Origin: Zavarzinia sp.
Lineage (GTDB): Bacteria > Pseudomonadota > Alphaproteobacteria > Zavarziniales > Zavarziniaceae
NCBI GenBank assembly: GCA_028694545.1
Contig: JAQVKV010000170.1
Span: 1-6,052, forward strand
Reading direction: 5' to 3'
DNA length: 6,052 bases
Every line of letters begins with the position of its first letter. Position 1 is the first letter of the stretch. Position numbers and translations under genes: made by a program. The notes under the pieces are model-generated. The model was not told where the DNA came from. It made no database searches and saw only the letters and a program-made list of their open reading frames with translations. Shown here one piece after another: positions 1 to 5,568 of the stretch.

Positions 1-774
1 GGGCGCCCCCTTGCCGATCACGGTACGACAGGCGATCAGGCTCGGCCGGTCGCTGGCCTTCGCGCGGGCGATCGCGCCTTCGATCGCCGCAAAGTCATGG
101 CCGTCGATCGCTTCCGCCGCCCAGCCGCTGGCCCGGAAACGGGCGAGCTGATCGTCGGAACAGGCGAGATCCAGCGATCCGTCGATCGAGATTCCATTGT
201 CGTCGAACAGCACGATCAGACGCGACAGGCGCAGATGCCCGGCGAACGAGATCGCTTCCTGCGAAATACCTTCCATCAGGCAGCCGTCGCCCGCGATCAC
301 ATAGGTGTGATGGTCGACGAGGTCGACGCCGAAGCGAGCACGCTGCATTTCCTCCGCCAGCGCCATGCCGACGGCGGTGGCGATGCCGGCGCCCAGGGGG
401 CCCGTGGTGGTCTCTACCCCCGGGGCATGGCCGTATTCCGGATGGCCGGCGGTGCGCGCGCCCCATTGCCGGAAGCGGGCGAGTTCCCCGGCCGTCATGC
501 CCGGGTAGCCGGTCAGATGCAGCAGGGCATAGAGCAGCATGGAACCATGCCCGGCCGAGAGCACGAAACGGTCGCGGTCCGCCCAGTCGGGCAGGGCGGG
601 ATCGAATTTCAGGAAGCGGCTGAAAAGGACGGTCGCCACGTCGGCCATGCCCATGGGCATGCCGGGGTGGCCCGAGTTCGCCGCCTCGACCGCGTCCATG
701 GCAAGGACACGGACGGCATTCGCCATGTCGGCCAGGGTAACGGACGGGACCGCCGTGGGGGCAAGCTGGTTCAT
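1..774 (-). CDS. cbbT: Transketolase, N-terminal part (runs off left edge)
   Basis: Thiamine-diphosphate enzyme that moves two-carbon units between sugar phosphates in the Calvin cycle and pentose phosphate pathway (cytoplasm). The 258 visible residues are the N-terminal PP-binding domain of a protein usually about 650-670 residues long. Visible motifs are [14 protein letters not shown] (32-45), the substrate/cofactor region [18 protein letters not shown] (73-90), TTTGPLGAG (122-130), the metal/diphosphate motif [10 protein letters not shown] (162-171) and its partner DDNGISIDG (191-199). The final residues, [10 protein letters not shown], match the conserved stretch that normally continues NKxGT, so the frame is intact to the edge. 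The ATG at 774 shares ATGA with the cbbP stop and has GGAGG five bases upstream, inside cbbP. Third gene of cbbF-cbbP-cbbT; the cbb symbol rests on this context, as the sequence alone would equally fit tkt. Confidence 0.96.
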   Translation of the reverse strand, partial: MNQLAPTAVPSVTLADMANAVRVLAMDAVEAANSGHPGMPMGMADVATVLFSRFLKFDPALPDWADRDRFVLSAGHGSMLLYALLHLTGYPGMTAGELARFRQWGARTAGHPEYGHAPGVETTTGPLGAGIATAVGMALAEEMQRARFGVDLVDHHTYVIAGDGCLMEGISQEAISFAGHLRLSRLIVLFDDNGISIDGSLDLACSDDQLARFRASGWAAEAIDGHDFAAIEGAIARAKASDRPSLIACRTVIGKGAP

Positions 775-1646
775 GCCGCCCTCCGCTTGCGCTGGACGAG
801 CTGGAGGATCATCGGCGTCAGGATGAGCTGCATGCCGAGATCGAGCTTGTTGCCGGGAATCACGATCGAATTCGCCCGCGACATGAAGCTGCCGTTGATC
901 ATCGAGAGCAGGTAGGGAAAATCGATGCCGCGCGGGTTGGCGAAACGGATGACGACCATGGATTCGTCCGCCGTCGGGATCCAGCGCGCGACAAAGGGAT
1001 TGGACGTGTCGACCGTGGGCACGCGCTGGAAATTGATGTCGGTGCGCGTGAACTGCGGGCAGATGTAATGCACATAGTCCGGCATGCGGCGCAGGATCGT
1101 GTCCATCACCGCTTCCGTCGAATAACCGCGCGTCGACCGGTCGCGATGGATCTTCTGGATCCATTCGAGGTTGATCACGGGGACGACACCGATCTTCAGG
1201 TCTGCGTAACGCGCAAGGTCCAGACCATCGCCCACGATGGCACCGTGCAGGCCCTCGTAGAACAGCAGGTCGGTATCATTCGCCAGGGGTTCCCAGTCGG
1301 TGAAGGTACCCGGCGCCCCGCCATAGGCCTCCGCCTCATCCTCGTCGTGGATGTAGTGCCGGGTGCGGCCGGTGCCGCTTTCGCCGTATTGGGCGAAGAC
1401 GCCTTCCAGCTCTTCCAGAAGATTGGCCTCGGGCCCGAAGTGCGAGAAGTTCAGGTTGCCGGCGGCCGCCTGTTCGGCCATCTGGCGGCGCATGCCGTCA
1501 CGGTCGTAACGATGGAAGGCGTCTCCTTCGATATAGGCGGCGACTATGCCTTCGCGCCGGAAGATCTGGACGAAGGTATTGCGCACCGAGGTGGTGCCCG
1601 CCCCCGACGATCCTGTGACCGAGATGATGGGATATCGGACCGACAT
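771..1646 (-). CDS. cbbP: Phosphoribulokinase, class I (bacterial octameric type)
   Basis: Phosphorylates ribulose-5-phosphate with ATP to ribulose-1,5-bisphosphate, the RubisCO substrate; with RubisCO it defines the Calvin cycle. It has 291 residues, the normal length for the class I family. Walker [10 protein letters not shown] spans 12-20. Residues known to matter in the Rhodobacter sphaeroides enzyme fall at the same numbers: Asp42, His45 and Arg49 in GDAFHRYDR, Glu131 in LLFYEGLHG, and Arg168, Asp169 and Arg173 in [10 protein letters not shown]. Nothing essential appears missing, so it should be active. Class I enzymes are typically octamers activated by NADH and inhibited by AMP; that is family knowledge, not read from this sequence. 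The ATG at 1646 is preceded by a purine-rich GGAGAGGGAGAG. It lies 14 bp after cbbF and its TGA overlaps the cbbT start, indicating one operon. Confidence 0.97.
   Translation of the reverse strand: MSVRYPIISVTGSSGAGTTSVRNTFVQIFRREGIVAAYIEGDAFHRYDRDGMRRQMAEQAAAGNLNFSHFGPEANLLEELEGVFAQYGESGTGRTRHYIHDEDEAEAYGGAPGTFTDWEPLANDTDLLFYEGLHGAIVGDGLDLARYADLKIGVVPVINLEWIQKIHRDRSTRGYSTEAVMDTILRRMPDYVHYICPQFTRTDINFQRVPTVDTSNPFVARWIPTADESMVVIRFANPRGIDFPYLLSMINGSFMSRANSIVIPGNKLDLGMQLILTPMILQLVQRKRRAA
779..784 (-). promoter_or_regulatory. Ribosome binding site of cbbT, inside cbbP
   Basis: GGAGGG lies within the last codons of cbbP, four bases before the cbbT ATG at 774 (GGAGG is five bases away). Together with the ATGA stop/start overlap it supports translational coupling of transketolase to phosphoribulokinase. 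Confidence 0.7.
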
Positions 1647-1650
1647 GGCT

Positions 1651-1660
1651 CTCCCTCTCC
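1651..1660 (-). promoter_or_regulatory. Ribosome binding site of cbbP
   Basis: The 14-base gap after the cbbF stop reads GGAGAGGGAGAGCC on the coding strand. GAGG is seven bases and GGAG ten bases from the ATG at 1646. The whole gap is taken up by this site, leaving no room for a separate promoter or terminator. Confidence 0.65.
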
Positions 1661-2713
1661 TCAGGCGCGGAACAGGCTGCGGGTGCCGAAAAGGGGCGAA
1701 TCCTCGCCCCCGGCGAAGCCCGCGCCGTGATAACGCGCGACCTCCGCCACCTCGTCGACCGAACCAAAGACAAGCGGCACGCGCTGGTGCAGGGCACGCG
1801 GCTCGATCTCCAGGATACGATGCGTGCCGTCGGTGGCGGCCCCTTCCGCCTGTTCCATCAGGAAGGCAATCGGATTGGCCTCATAGACGAGACGAAGACG
1901 CCCCTCGCGGTAGCCCGGACGATCGTCCCCGGGATAGAGGTAGATGCCGCCCCGGACCAGGATGCGGTAGGCGTCGGCCACCATGGAGGCGACCCAGCGG
2001 GTGTTGAAGTCCATGCCGCGCGGGCCATCGGCCCCCTTCAGGCAATCGGCGACGTAACGGCGCGTGGCCGGATCCCAATGGCGCTTGTTGGAGGCGTTGA
2101 TGGCATATTCGCGCGTACGGGGGGCCACCTTCGCGTTGCCTTCGGTCAGGACGAAAGCGCCATCGCGCGGGTCGAGCACGAAAACCTGGGTGCCGCGTCC
2201 AAGCGTGAGCACAAGGACAGTCTGCGGACCATAGAGCACGAAACCCGCCGCGAGCTGGGCCGTGCCCGGTTGCAGCAGCGCCGCCTCGATCGCGTCACCC
2301 ACGGGGTAGATCGCGAAGATCGTGCCGATCGGCGCATCCGTATCGATGTTCGACGAACCGTCGAGCGGATCGATCGCGACGGCCAGCGGCGCCGACAGGT
2401 CGAGCAACGCCGGCTCGTCCGCTTCCTCGGAACCGACGATCGCGACGGGGGCCCCCACCAGATGGTCCAGCACCAATTGGTGCGCCCGGATGTCCAGCTC
2501 CTTCTGGCTGTCGCCGAAACGCTCGCCGCAGCGCAGCGCCGCCATGGCCCCGGCCAAGGGTCCGAGCGCCACTAGCGCGCCGAGGGCGCGGCCCGCCACG
2601 GCCAGGGCCCGCACGGTCTCGGCGACCGCCGTTGCGTGGGCACCGTCGCCGGTTCCGTATTGATCGAGATAATGGTCGAGCGTGATCCGCTGATCCGCGA
2701 GGATTGCCGGCAT
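1661..2713 (-). CDS. cbbF: Fructose-1,6-bisphosphatase, class I
   Basis: Hydrolyses fructose-1,6-bisphosphate to fructose-6-phosphate in the Calvin cycle and gluconeogenesis; some cbb homologues also accept sedoheptulose-1,7-bisphosphate. It has 350 residues, typical for the family. Metal-site motifs are GSEEADEP (94-101, Glu96/Glu97), and IDPLDGSSNID (114-124), with Asp115 and Asp118 as metal ligands. Further conserved blocks are NASNKRHWDP, the sugar-phosphate segment with GGIYLYPGD, and the family signature GRLRLVYEANP (Tyr277-Glu278, the Glu being the last metal ligand). The frame is open up to an earlier ATG at 2764, but I chose 2713 because GGAGGAA sits seven bases upstream and the 17 extra residues do not look like family sequence. 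First gene of the minus-strand operon, divergent from cbbR, so probably CbbR-controlled. Confidence 0.96.
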   Translation of the reverse strand: MPAILADQRITLDHYLDQYGTGDGAHATAVAETVRALAVAGRALGALVALGPLAGAMAALRCGERFGDSQKELDIRAHQLVLDHLVGAPVAIVGSEEADEPALLDLSAPLAVAIDPLDGSSNIDTDAPIGTIFAIYPVGDAIEAALLQPGTAQLAAGFVLYGPQTVLVLTLGRGTQVFVLDPRDGAFVLTEGNAKVAPRTREYAINASNKRHWDPATRRYVADCLKGADGPRGMDFNTRWVASMVADAYRILVRGGIYLYPGDDRPGYREGRLRLVYEANPIAFLMEQAEGAATDGTHRILEIEPRALHQRVPLVFGSVDEVAEVARYHGAGFAGGEDSPLFGTRSLFRA

Positions 2714-2720
2714 CGTCCTG

Positions 2721-2727
2721 TTCCTCC
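2721..2727 (-). promoter_or_regulatory. Ribosome binding site that decides the cbbF start
   Basis: GGAGGAA on the minus strand, seven bases before the ATG at 2713. It is close to an ideal Shine-Dalgarno sequence and is the main reason to prefer this start over the in-frame ATG at 2764, which falls on the edge of the leader hairpin. Confidence 0.8.
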
Positions 2728-2761
2728 CGTGGGCACCGTCTGGCGGCGCCCCTCCCAGATG

Positions 2762-2779
2762 CACCGGGTTGGCCCGGTG
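2762..2779 (-). other. GC-rich hairpin in the cbbF leader
   Basis: CACCGGG (2762-2768) and CCCGGTG (2773-2779) form a perfect 7-bp stem around a 4-base loop, about 50-65 bases upstream of the cbbF start. It lies in the untranslated leader if transcription begins in the AT-rich island to its right. No run of T follows on either strand, so it is not a standard intrinsic terminator. It may stabilise the mRNA 5' end, or have no function. Confidence 0.5.
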
Positions 2780-2800
2780 TCGTGAAAGGAGGATCGGGGA

Positions 2801-2827
2801 TTGCCTTGCTTCAGGGAATTTTATAAT
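2801..2827 (+). promoter_or_regulatory. Candidate cbbR promoter
   Basis: A perfect TATAAT stands at 2822-2827 in an otherwise GC-rich neighbourhood, about 50 bases before the cbbR start. The best -35 match, TTGCCT at 2801-2806, is separated by only 15 bp, shorter than the usual 16-18. The -10 is therefore convincing and the -35 weak. The element lies between and partly over the two putative CbbR sites, which would fit autoregulation of cbbR. Confidence 0.4.
2811..2823. promoter_or_regulatory. Putative CbbR site 1 (TNA-N7-TNA)
   Basis: TCAGGGAATTTTA fits the TNA-N7-TNA pattern described for CbbR operators, which is also a T-N11-A LysR box. It shares 9 of 13 positions with site 2, which starts 31 bp away, about three helical turns, so both would face the same side of DNA. 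It lies between the divergent cbbR and cbbF, where CbbR is known to bind in related bacteria. The motif is degenerate, so the case rests on location and pairing. Confidence 0.5.
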
Positions 2828-2828
2828 T

Positions 2829-2850
2829 TTTATCTATTCGTTCAGATAAA
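2829..2850. repeat. Inverted repeat, 7+7 bp, between cbbF and cbbR
   Basis: TTTATCT (2829-2835) and AGATAAA (2844-2850) are exact inverted copies separated by eight bases. Its right arm overlaps putative CbbR site 2. The dyad is the size of a dimeric repressor or LysR recognition element and sits just downstream of the candidate cbbR -10. It could be the high-affinity CbbR recognition site or a site for another regulator. Confidence 0.5.
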
Positions 2851-2854
2851 TTGA
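2842..2854. promoter_or_regulatory. Putative CbbR site 2 (TNA-N7-TNA)
   Basis: TCAGATAAATTGA is the second TNA-N7-TNA match, with the same TCAG start and central AA/TT positions as site 1. It overlaps the right arm of the 2829-2850 inverted repeat and lies between the candidate cbbR -10 and the cbbR start. Binding here could repress cbbR, while site 1 lies nearer to cbbF. Confidence 0.5.
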
Positions 2855-2876
2855 ATATCGAGGAAAGCCGCCCGTC

Positions 2877-3839
2877 ATGACGTTCCACCGCGCCACCCTG
2901 CGGCAATTGCGCGCATTCGCCGCCGTCGCCCGCACCGGTTCGGTCACGAAGGCGGCTGCCGAGCTCGGGGTGACACCGCCGGCCGTCACCATGCAACTGC
3001 AGCAATTGCAGGAACTGGCGCCCCTGCCCCTGATGGAACGGCGCGGCGGCGACATGGCCGCGACAGACGCCGGCCGCGAGGTGATCGACGCTATCGAGCG
3101 GATCGAGGCGGCGCTGGCCGATTGCGACGCCATGCTGTCCGGCCTCGCCGGGGCGGAGCGGGGCACGGTGTCGATCGGTGTCGTCTCGACCGCCAAATAT
3201 TTCGCGCCCAGGGCGCTGGCCGCCTTTCGCGCGTGTCACCCCGGCATCCAGTTGCGTCTGACCGTGGGCAACCGGGCGGAGATCCTGAAGGGCCTGCAGC
3301 ATTTCGACATCGACGTGGCGATCATGGGCCGGCCGCCGCTGGAACTCGACGTCGAGGCGGAAGTGATCGGCGATCACCCGCATCTGATAGTGGCGCCGCC
3401 GGACCACCCCCTCGCCGGGCGGACGGAGATCCCCGCGCGTCTCCTTGCCGACGAGACCTTTCTGGTGCGCGAGCCTGGCAGCGGCACGCGCGGGCTGATG
3501 GAACGCTTCTTTTCCCGCGTGCACATCAATCCGCCCATCGCCATGCAGATCGACAGCAACGAGACGATCAAGCAGGCGGTGATCGCCTGCCTCGGCATCA
3601 CCTTCATCTCGGGCCATACGGTGGGCGCGGAACTGGCCGATGGCCGCCTCGTGCCGCTCGATGTGAAGGGCCTGCCGGTGATCCGACAATGGCATGTCGT
3701 CCACCTTGGCCAGCGCCGCCCCGTGCCCGCCGTCCGCGCCCTGATCGACTTCCTGATCGCGAATGGCGGCGACTTCCTGCCCAACCTGCGCCGCCCCGTG
3801 CCCGGGGCCAGGGATCAGGCCGGAGCGACGACCAGATAG
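2877..3839 (+). CDS. cbbR: LysR-type regulator of Calvin cycle genes, CbbR
   Basis: DNA-binding activator that senses metabolites such as RuBP or NADPH in studied relatives and switches on cbb operons. It has 320 residues, within the LysR family range. The N-terminal winged helix-turn-helix covers about residues 5-65, with recognition region SVTKAAAELGVTPPAVTMQL (22-41), followed by a linker helix. The C-terminal effector domain starts near 96. CbbR-like blocks are VSTAKYFAP (103-111), IMGRPP, EPGSGTRGLMERFF (from 199) and SNETIKQAV...GITFISGHT (from 227). The ATG at 2877 is preceded by GAGGAAAG at somewhat long spacing (about ten bases); family alignment starting with LRQLRAF supports it. 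Divergence from cbbF is the classic position for this regulator. The wing region (MERRGGDMAATDAG) departs a little from the usual FERTGRGLxLTxAG pattern, without frameshift. Its 3' end overlaps the convergent glucosidase gene. Confidence 0.93.
   Translation: MTFHRATLRQLRAFAAVARTGSVTKAAAELGVTPPAVTMQLQQLQELAPLPLMERRGGDMAATDAGREVIDAIERIEAALADCDAMLSGLAGAERGTVSIGVVSTAKYFAPRALAAFRACHPGIQLRLTVGNRAEILKGLQHFDIDVAIMGRPPLELDVEAEVIGDHPHLIVAPPDHPLAGRTEIPARLLADETFLVREPGSGTRGLMERFFSRVHINPPIAMQIDSNETIKQAVIACLGITFISGHTVGAELADGRLVPLDVKGLPVIRQWHVVHLGQRRPVPAVRALIDFLIANGGDFLPNLRRPVPGARDQAGATTR
3793..3808. other. Short GC hairpin at the convergent gene ends
   Basis: GCCCC and GGGGC pair around a six-base loop, inside the last codons of cbbR and seven bases past the glucosidase stop. 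There is no T run on either strand, so it is only a weak candidate for ending glucosidase transcripts. Such stems are common by chance at this GC content. Confidence 0.25.
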
Positions 3840-5398
3840 GCCGCCGAGAACGCCGGCAGGACGTCCACCGTCGCCCCGTTCACGGCGAAGAGAACATGGC
3901 CCGCCCCGGCCATGACGAGTGTCTCTGACCCCAGGTTGAACAGGCAGCGAATACGCTGTCCTTCCACTACCCGGTCGAAAGCGAGGAGGGCACCGTCCGC
4001 GTGTAGCCCGTCCAGCCGCCCGACACGCAGCGCGGGGGTTTCCCGCCGACAGGCGAGCAGGCGCCGGGTCAGGGCCAGCAGCGATGCTTCGTCCGCCGCC
4101 TGGACCGACACCGCGCGGGCGCGATTGGCGGCGCCGAGCGGCAGCCATGGTGTCCCTTCGCTAAACCCGCCATTCGGCCCGTCGGTCCAGGGCATGGGCG
4201 TGCGGGCGCCGTCGCGCGACAGGGTCAGCGGCCAGTTAGCGATGGCTTCCGGATCCTGCAGCAGGGCGTAGGGAATTTCGTCCTGCTCGAGCCCCAGTTC
4301 CTCGCCCTGATAGAGCACGACATTGCCACGAAGGGCGAGCAGCAGGGCCATCTTCATGCGAGCGAAGGGCCGCATGGTTTCGGCCGTCGCCCAGCGCGAG
4401 AGCGCGCGCGGCGCATCATGGTTCTCGAAGGCCCAGCAGGGCTCCCCCTCCCCGTCGCACCAGGGCGCCAGTGTCTTCGCCACGAAATCGGCGTCGAGCG
4501 AAGGCGCGCCGAGGAAATCGAAATTATAGGCAGCGGACAGGCGCCGCGTCCCGGCGGTATAGGCCTTCTGCTCCGCCTCCGGCGCGGCGCCGCCCACTTC
4601 GGCCAGGGTGAAGATGGCGCCATGGCGGTCGCACAGCGCACTTATGCGTTCGATGAAGTCGAGGATCTCGGGCTGGGACTGGCTGTGCAGCTTCTGCTGG
4701 AAATCGAAGGGCCGGGTCCGCGGGCCATCGTCGTCGGCCGGCGGATTGTCGCGCAGGGCGGGATCGACCATCGCGTGGTTCAGCGCGTCGAGACGAAAGC
4801 CGTCCACCCCCCGCCGCAGCCAGAATTCGGCCACCGCCAGCAGCGCGTCCTGCACCGCCGGGTTGCGGACGTTCAGCTGCGGCTGCTCCTTCAGGAACGT
4901 GTGCATGTAGTATTGGCGACGCCGGCCGTCCCAGGTCCAGGCCGGGCCGCCGAACACGGACTGCCAATTGTTCGGCGGCATCCCGTCCGGCTTCGGATCG
5001 GCCCAGACATACCAGTCGGCCTTCGGATTGGCACGACTGTCCCGGCTTTCCGTGAACCACGGGTGGTCGATCGAACTATGGGCATAGATCTGGTCGATGA
5101 CGACGCGCAGTCCCCTGGCATGCGCAGCCACGACCAGCGCGTCGAAATCGGCGAGCGTGCCGAAGACCGGATCGACCGCGCGGAAATCTGAAACGTCGTA
5201 GCCGAAATCCCGCATCGGCGAGCGGAAGAAGGGCGAGATCCAGACCCCGTCGACCCCGAGAGACGCAATATGGTCGAGGTGGCGGACGACACCCGCCAGA
5301 TCGCCGATGCCGTCACCATCCGTATCCTGGAAGCTGCGCGGATAGACCTGGTAAAGGACGGCGCCCCGCCACCAGGGAGATCGTTCGCGCGCATTCAT
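3815..5398 (-). CDS. GH13 alpha-glucosidase (oligosaccharide-hydrolysing)
   Basis: Releases glucose from the non-reducing end of short alpha-glucosides; no signal peptide is visible, so it should act in the cytoplasm. It has 527 residues from the chosen start, close to GH13 alpha-glucosidases of about 530-550. The TIM barrel opens with WWRGAVLYQVYPRSFQDTDGDGIGDLAGV (9-37). Conserved regions: I, DQIYAHSSIDHPWF (102-115); II, GVDGFRLDALNHAM with nucleophile Asp204; III, TLAEVGG with acid/base Glu267; IV, FENHDAPR with Asp328. Region I resembles GH13 subfamily 23 enzymes. Ala205 after the nucleophile suggests alpha-1,4 preference, as isomaltases usually have Val there. An upstream in-frame ATG at 5473 would add 25 residues that do not look like family sequence; neither start has a good Shine-Dalgarno. 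Its 3' end overlaps cbbR by 25 bp. Trehalose or sucrose hydrolysis cannot be excluded. Confidence 0.88.
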   Translation of the reverse strand: MNARERSPWWRGAVLYQVYPRSFQDTDGDGIGDLAGVVRHLDHIASLGVDGVWISPFFRSPMRDFGYDVSDFRAVDPVFGTLADFDALVVAAHARGLRVVIDQIYAHSSIDHPWFTESRDSRANPKADWYVWADPKPDGMPPNNWQSVFGGPAWTWDGRRRQYYMHTFLKEQPQLNVRNPAVQDALLAVAEFWLRRGVDGFRLDALNHAMVDPALRDNPPADDDGPRTRPFDFQQKLHSQSQPEILDFIERISALCDRHGAIFTLAEVGGAAPEAEQKAYTAGTRRLSAAYNFDFLGAPSLDADFVAKTLAPWCDGEGEPCWAFENHDAPRALSRWATAETMRPFARMKMALLLALRGNVVLYQGEELGLEQDEIPYALLQDPEAIANWPLTLSRDGARTPMPWTDGPNGGFSEGTPWLPLGAANRARAVSVQAADEASLLALTRRLLACRRETPALRVGRLDGLHADGALLAFDRVVEGQRIRCLFNLGSETLVMAGAGHVLFAVNGATVDVLPAFSAAYLVVAPA

Positions 5399-5448
5399 TC
5401 CGGGGATCGTACATGTATCGGCATGGCCAAGTCCTGACGGCTTTCGCT

Positions 5449-5463
5449 TCCCCCCGAGGGGGA
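5449..5463. other. Small GC stem-loop upstream of the alpha-glucosidase
   Basis: TCCCCC and GGGGGA form a perfect 6-bp stem with a 3-base CGA loop. It lies about 50 bases upstream of the chosen glucosidase start, or within its first codons if the ATG at 5473 is used. No T run follows. Role unknown; possibly a leader structure. Confidence 0.35.
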
Positions 5464-5534
5464 TACAATTCATCTTGCCCGTATCGCCCGCTCTATCCTA
5501 CGCCTCAAGGGGAAATGCGCCGGCGACCGTAACG

Positions 5535-5551
5535 TTTCCGGGGGGCGGAAA
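5535..5551. repeat. Inverted repeat just before the glgP ribosome binding site
   Basis: TTTCCG (5535-5540) and CGGAAA (5546-5551) are exact inverted copies around five G residues, ending two bases before the glgP Shine-Dalgarno. It could be a small operator or an mRNA structure affecting initiation; chance is also plausible. Confidence 0.35.
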
Positions 5552-5553
5552 GC

Positions 5554-5559
5554 GGGGAG
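5554..5559 (+). promoter_or_regulatory. Ribosome binding site that decides the glgP TTG start
   Basis: GGGGAG followed by nine bases and then TTG at 5569. There is no in-frame ATG or GTG between the upstream stop (TAA at 5530-5532) and the conserved part of the protein, so this site identifies TTG as the likely start. Confidence 0.7.
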
Positions 5560-5568
5560 ATACGGGCT

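Larger units (their letters stand above)
5399..5568. other. Divergent intergenic region, alpha-glucosidase / glgP
   Basis: About 170 bp between the two divergent glucan genes (95 bp if the glucosidase begins at 5473). It must hold promoters for both, but I find no convincing -35/-10 pair in either direction. It contains the 8-bp palindrome TACATGTA (5410-5417), a GC stem-loop TCCCCC-CGA-GGGGGA (5449-5463) and an inverted repeat at 5535-5551. Confidence 0.55.

Noticed and set aside
97..915. Long plus-strand open frame opposite transketolase and phosphoribulokinase
   Set aside because: It crosses two clearly conserved minus-strand genes; its translation is Arg/Gly/Ala-rich with no recognisable domain, as expected of the antisense of GC-rich coding sequence.
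1727..2575. Plus-strand open frame opposite cbbF
   Set aside because: Fully antisense to a gene with all fructose-bisphosphatase motifs; composition is that of a shadow frame.
2714..2764. N-terminal extension of cbbF from the ATG at 2764
   Set aside because: The 17 extra residues are not family-like, and a near-ideal Shine-Dalgarno supports 2713.
2762..2779. Intrinsic terminator or attenuator before cbbF
   Set aside because: The stem is good but no T run follows on either strand, and no leader peptide or alternative pairing is evident.
2811..4148. 445-residue minus-strand open frame opposite cbbR
   Set aside because: It runs through the divergent promoter region, cbbR on the other strand and part of the glucosidase in another frame; low-complexity Arg/Gly/His composition and no family motif.
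4418..5191. Plus-strand open frame opposite the alpha-glucosidase
   Set aside because: Antisense to the catalytic barrel with intact GH13 motifs; no domain and no credible start site.
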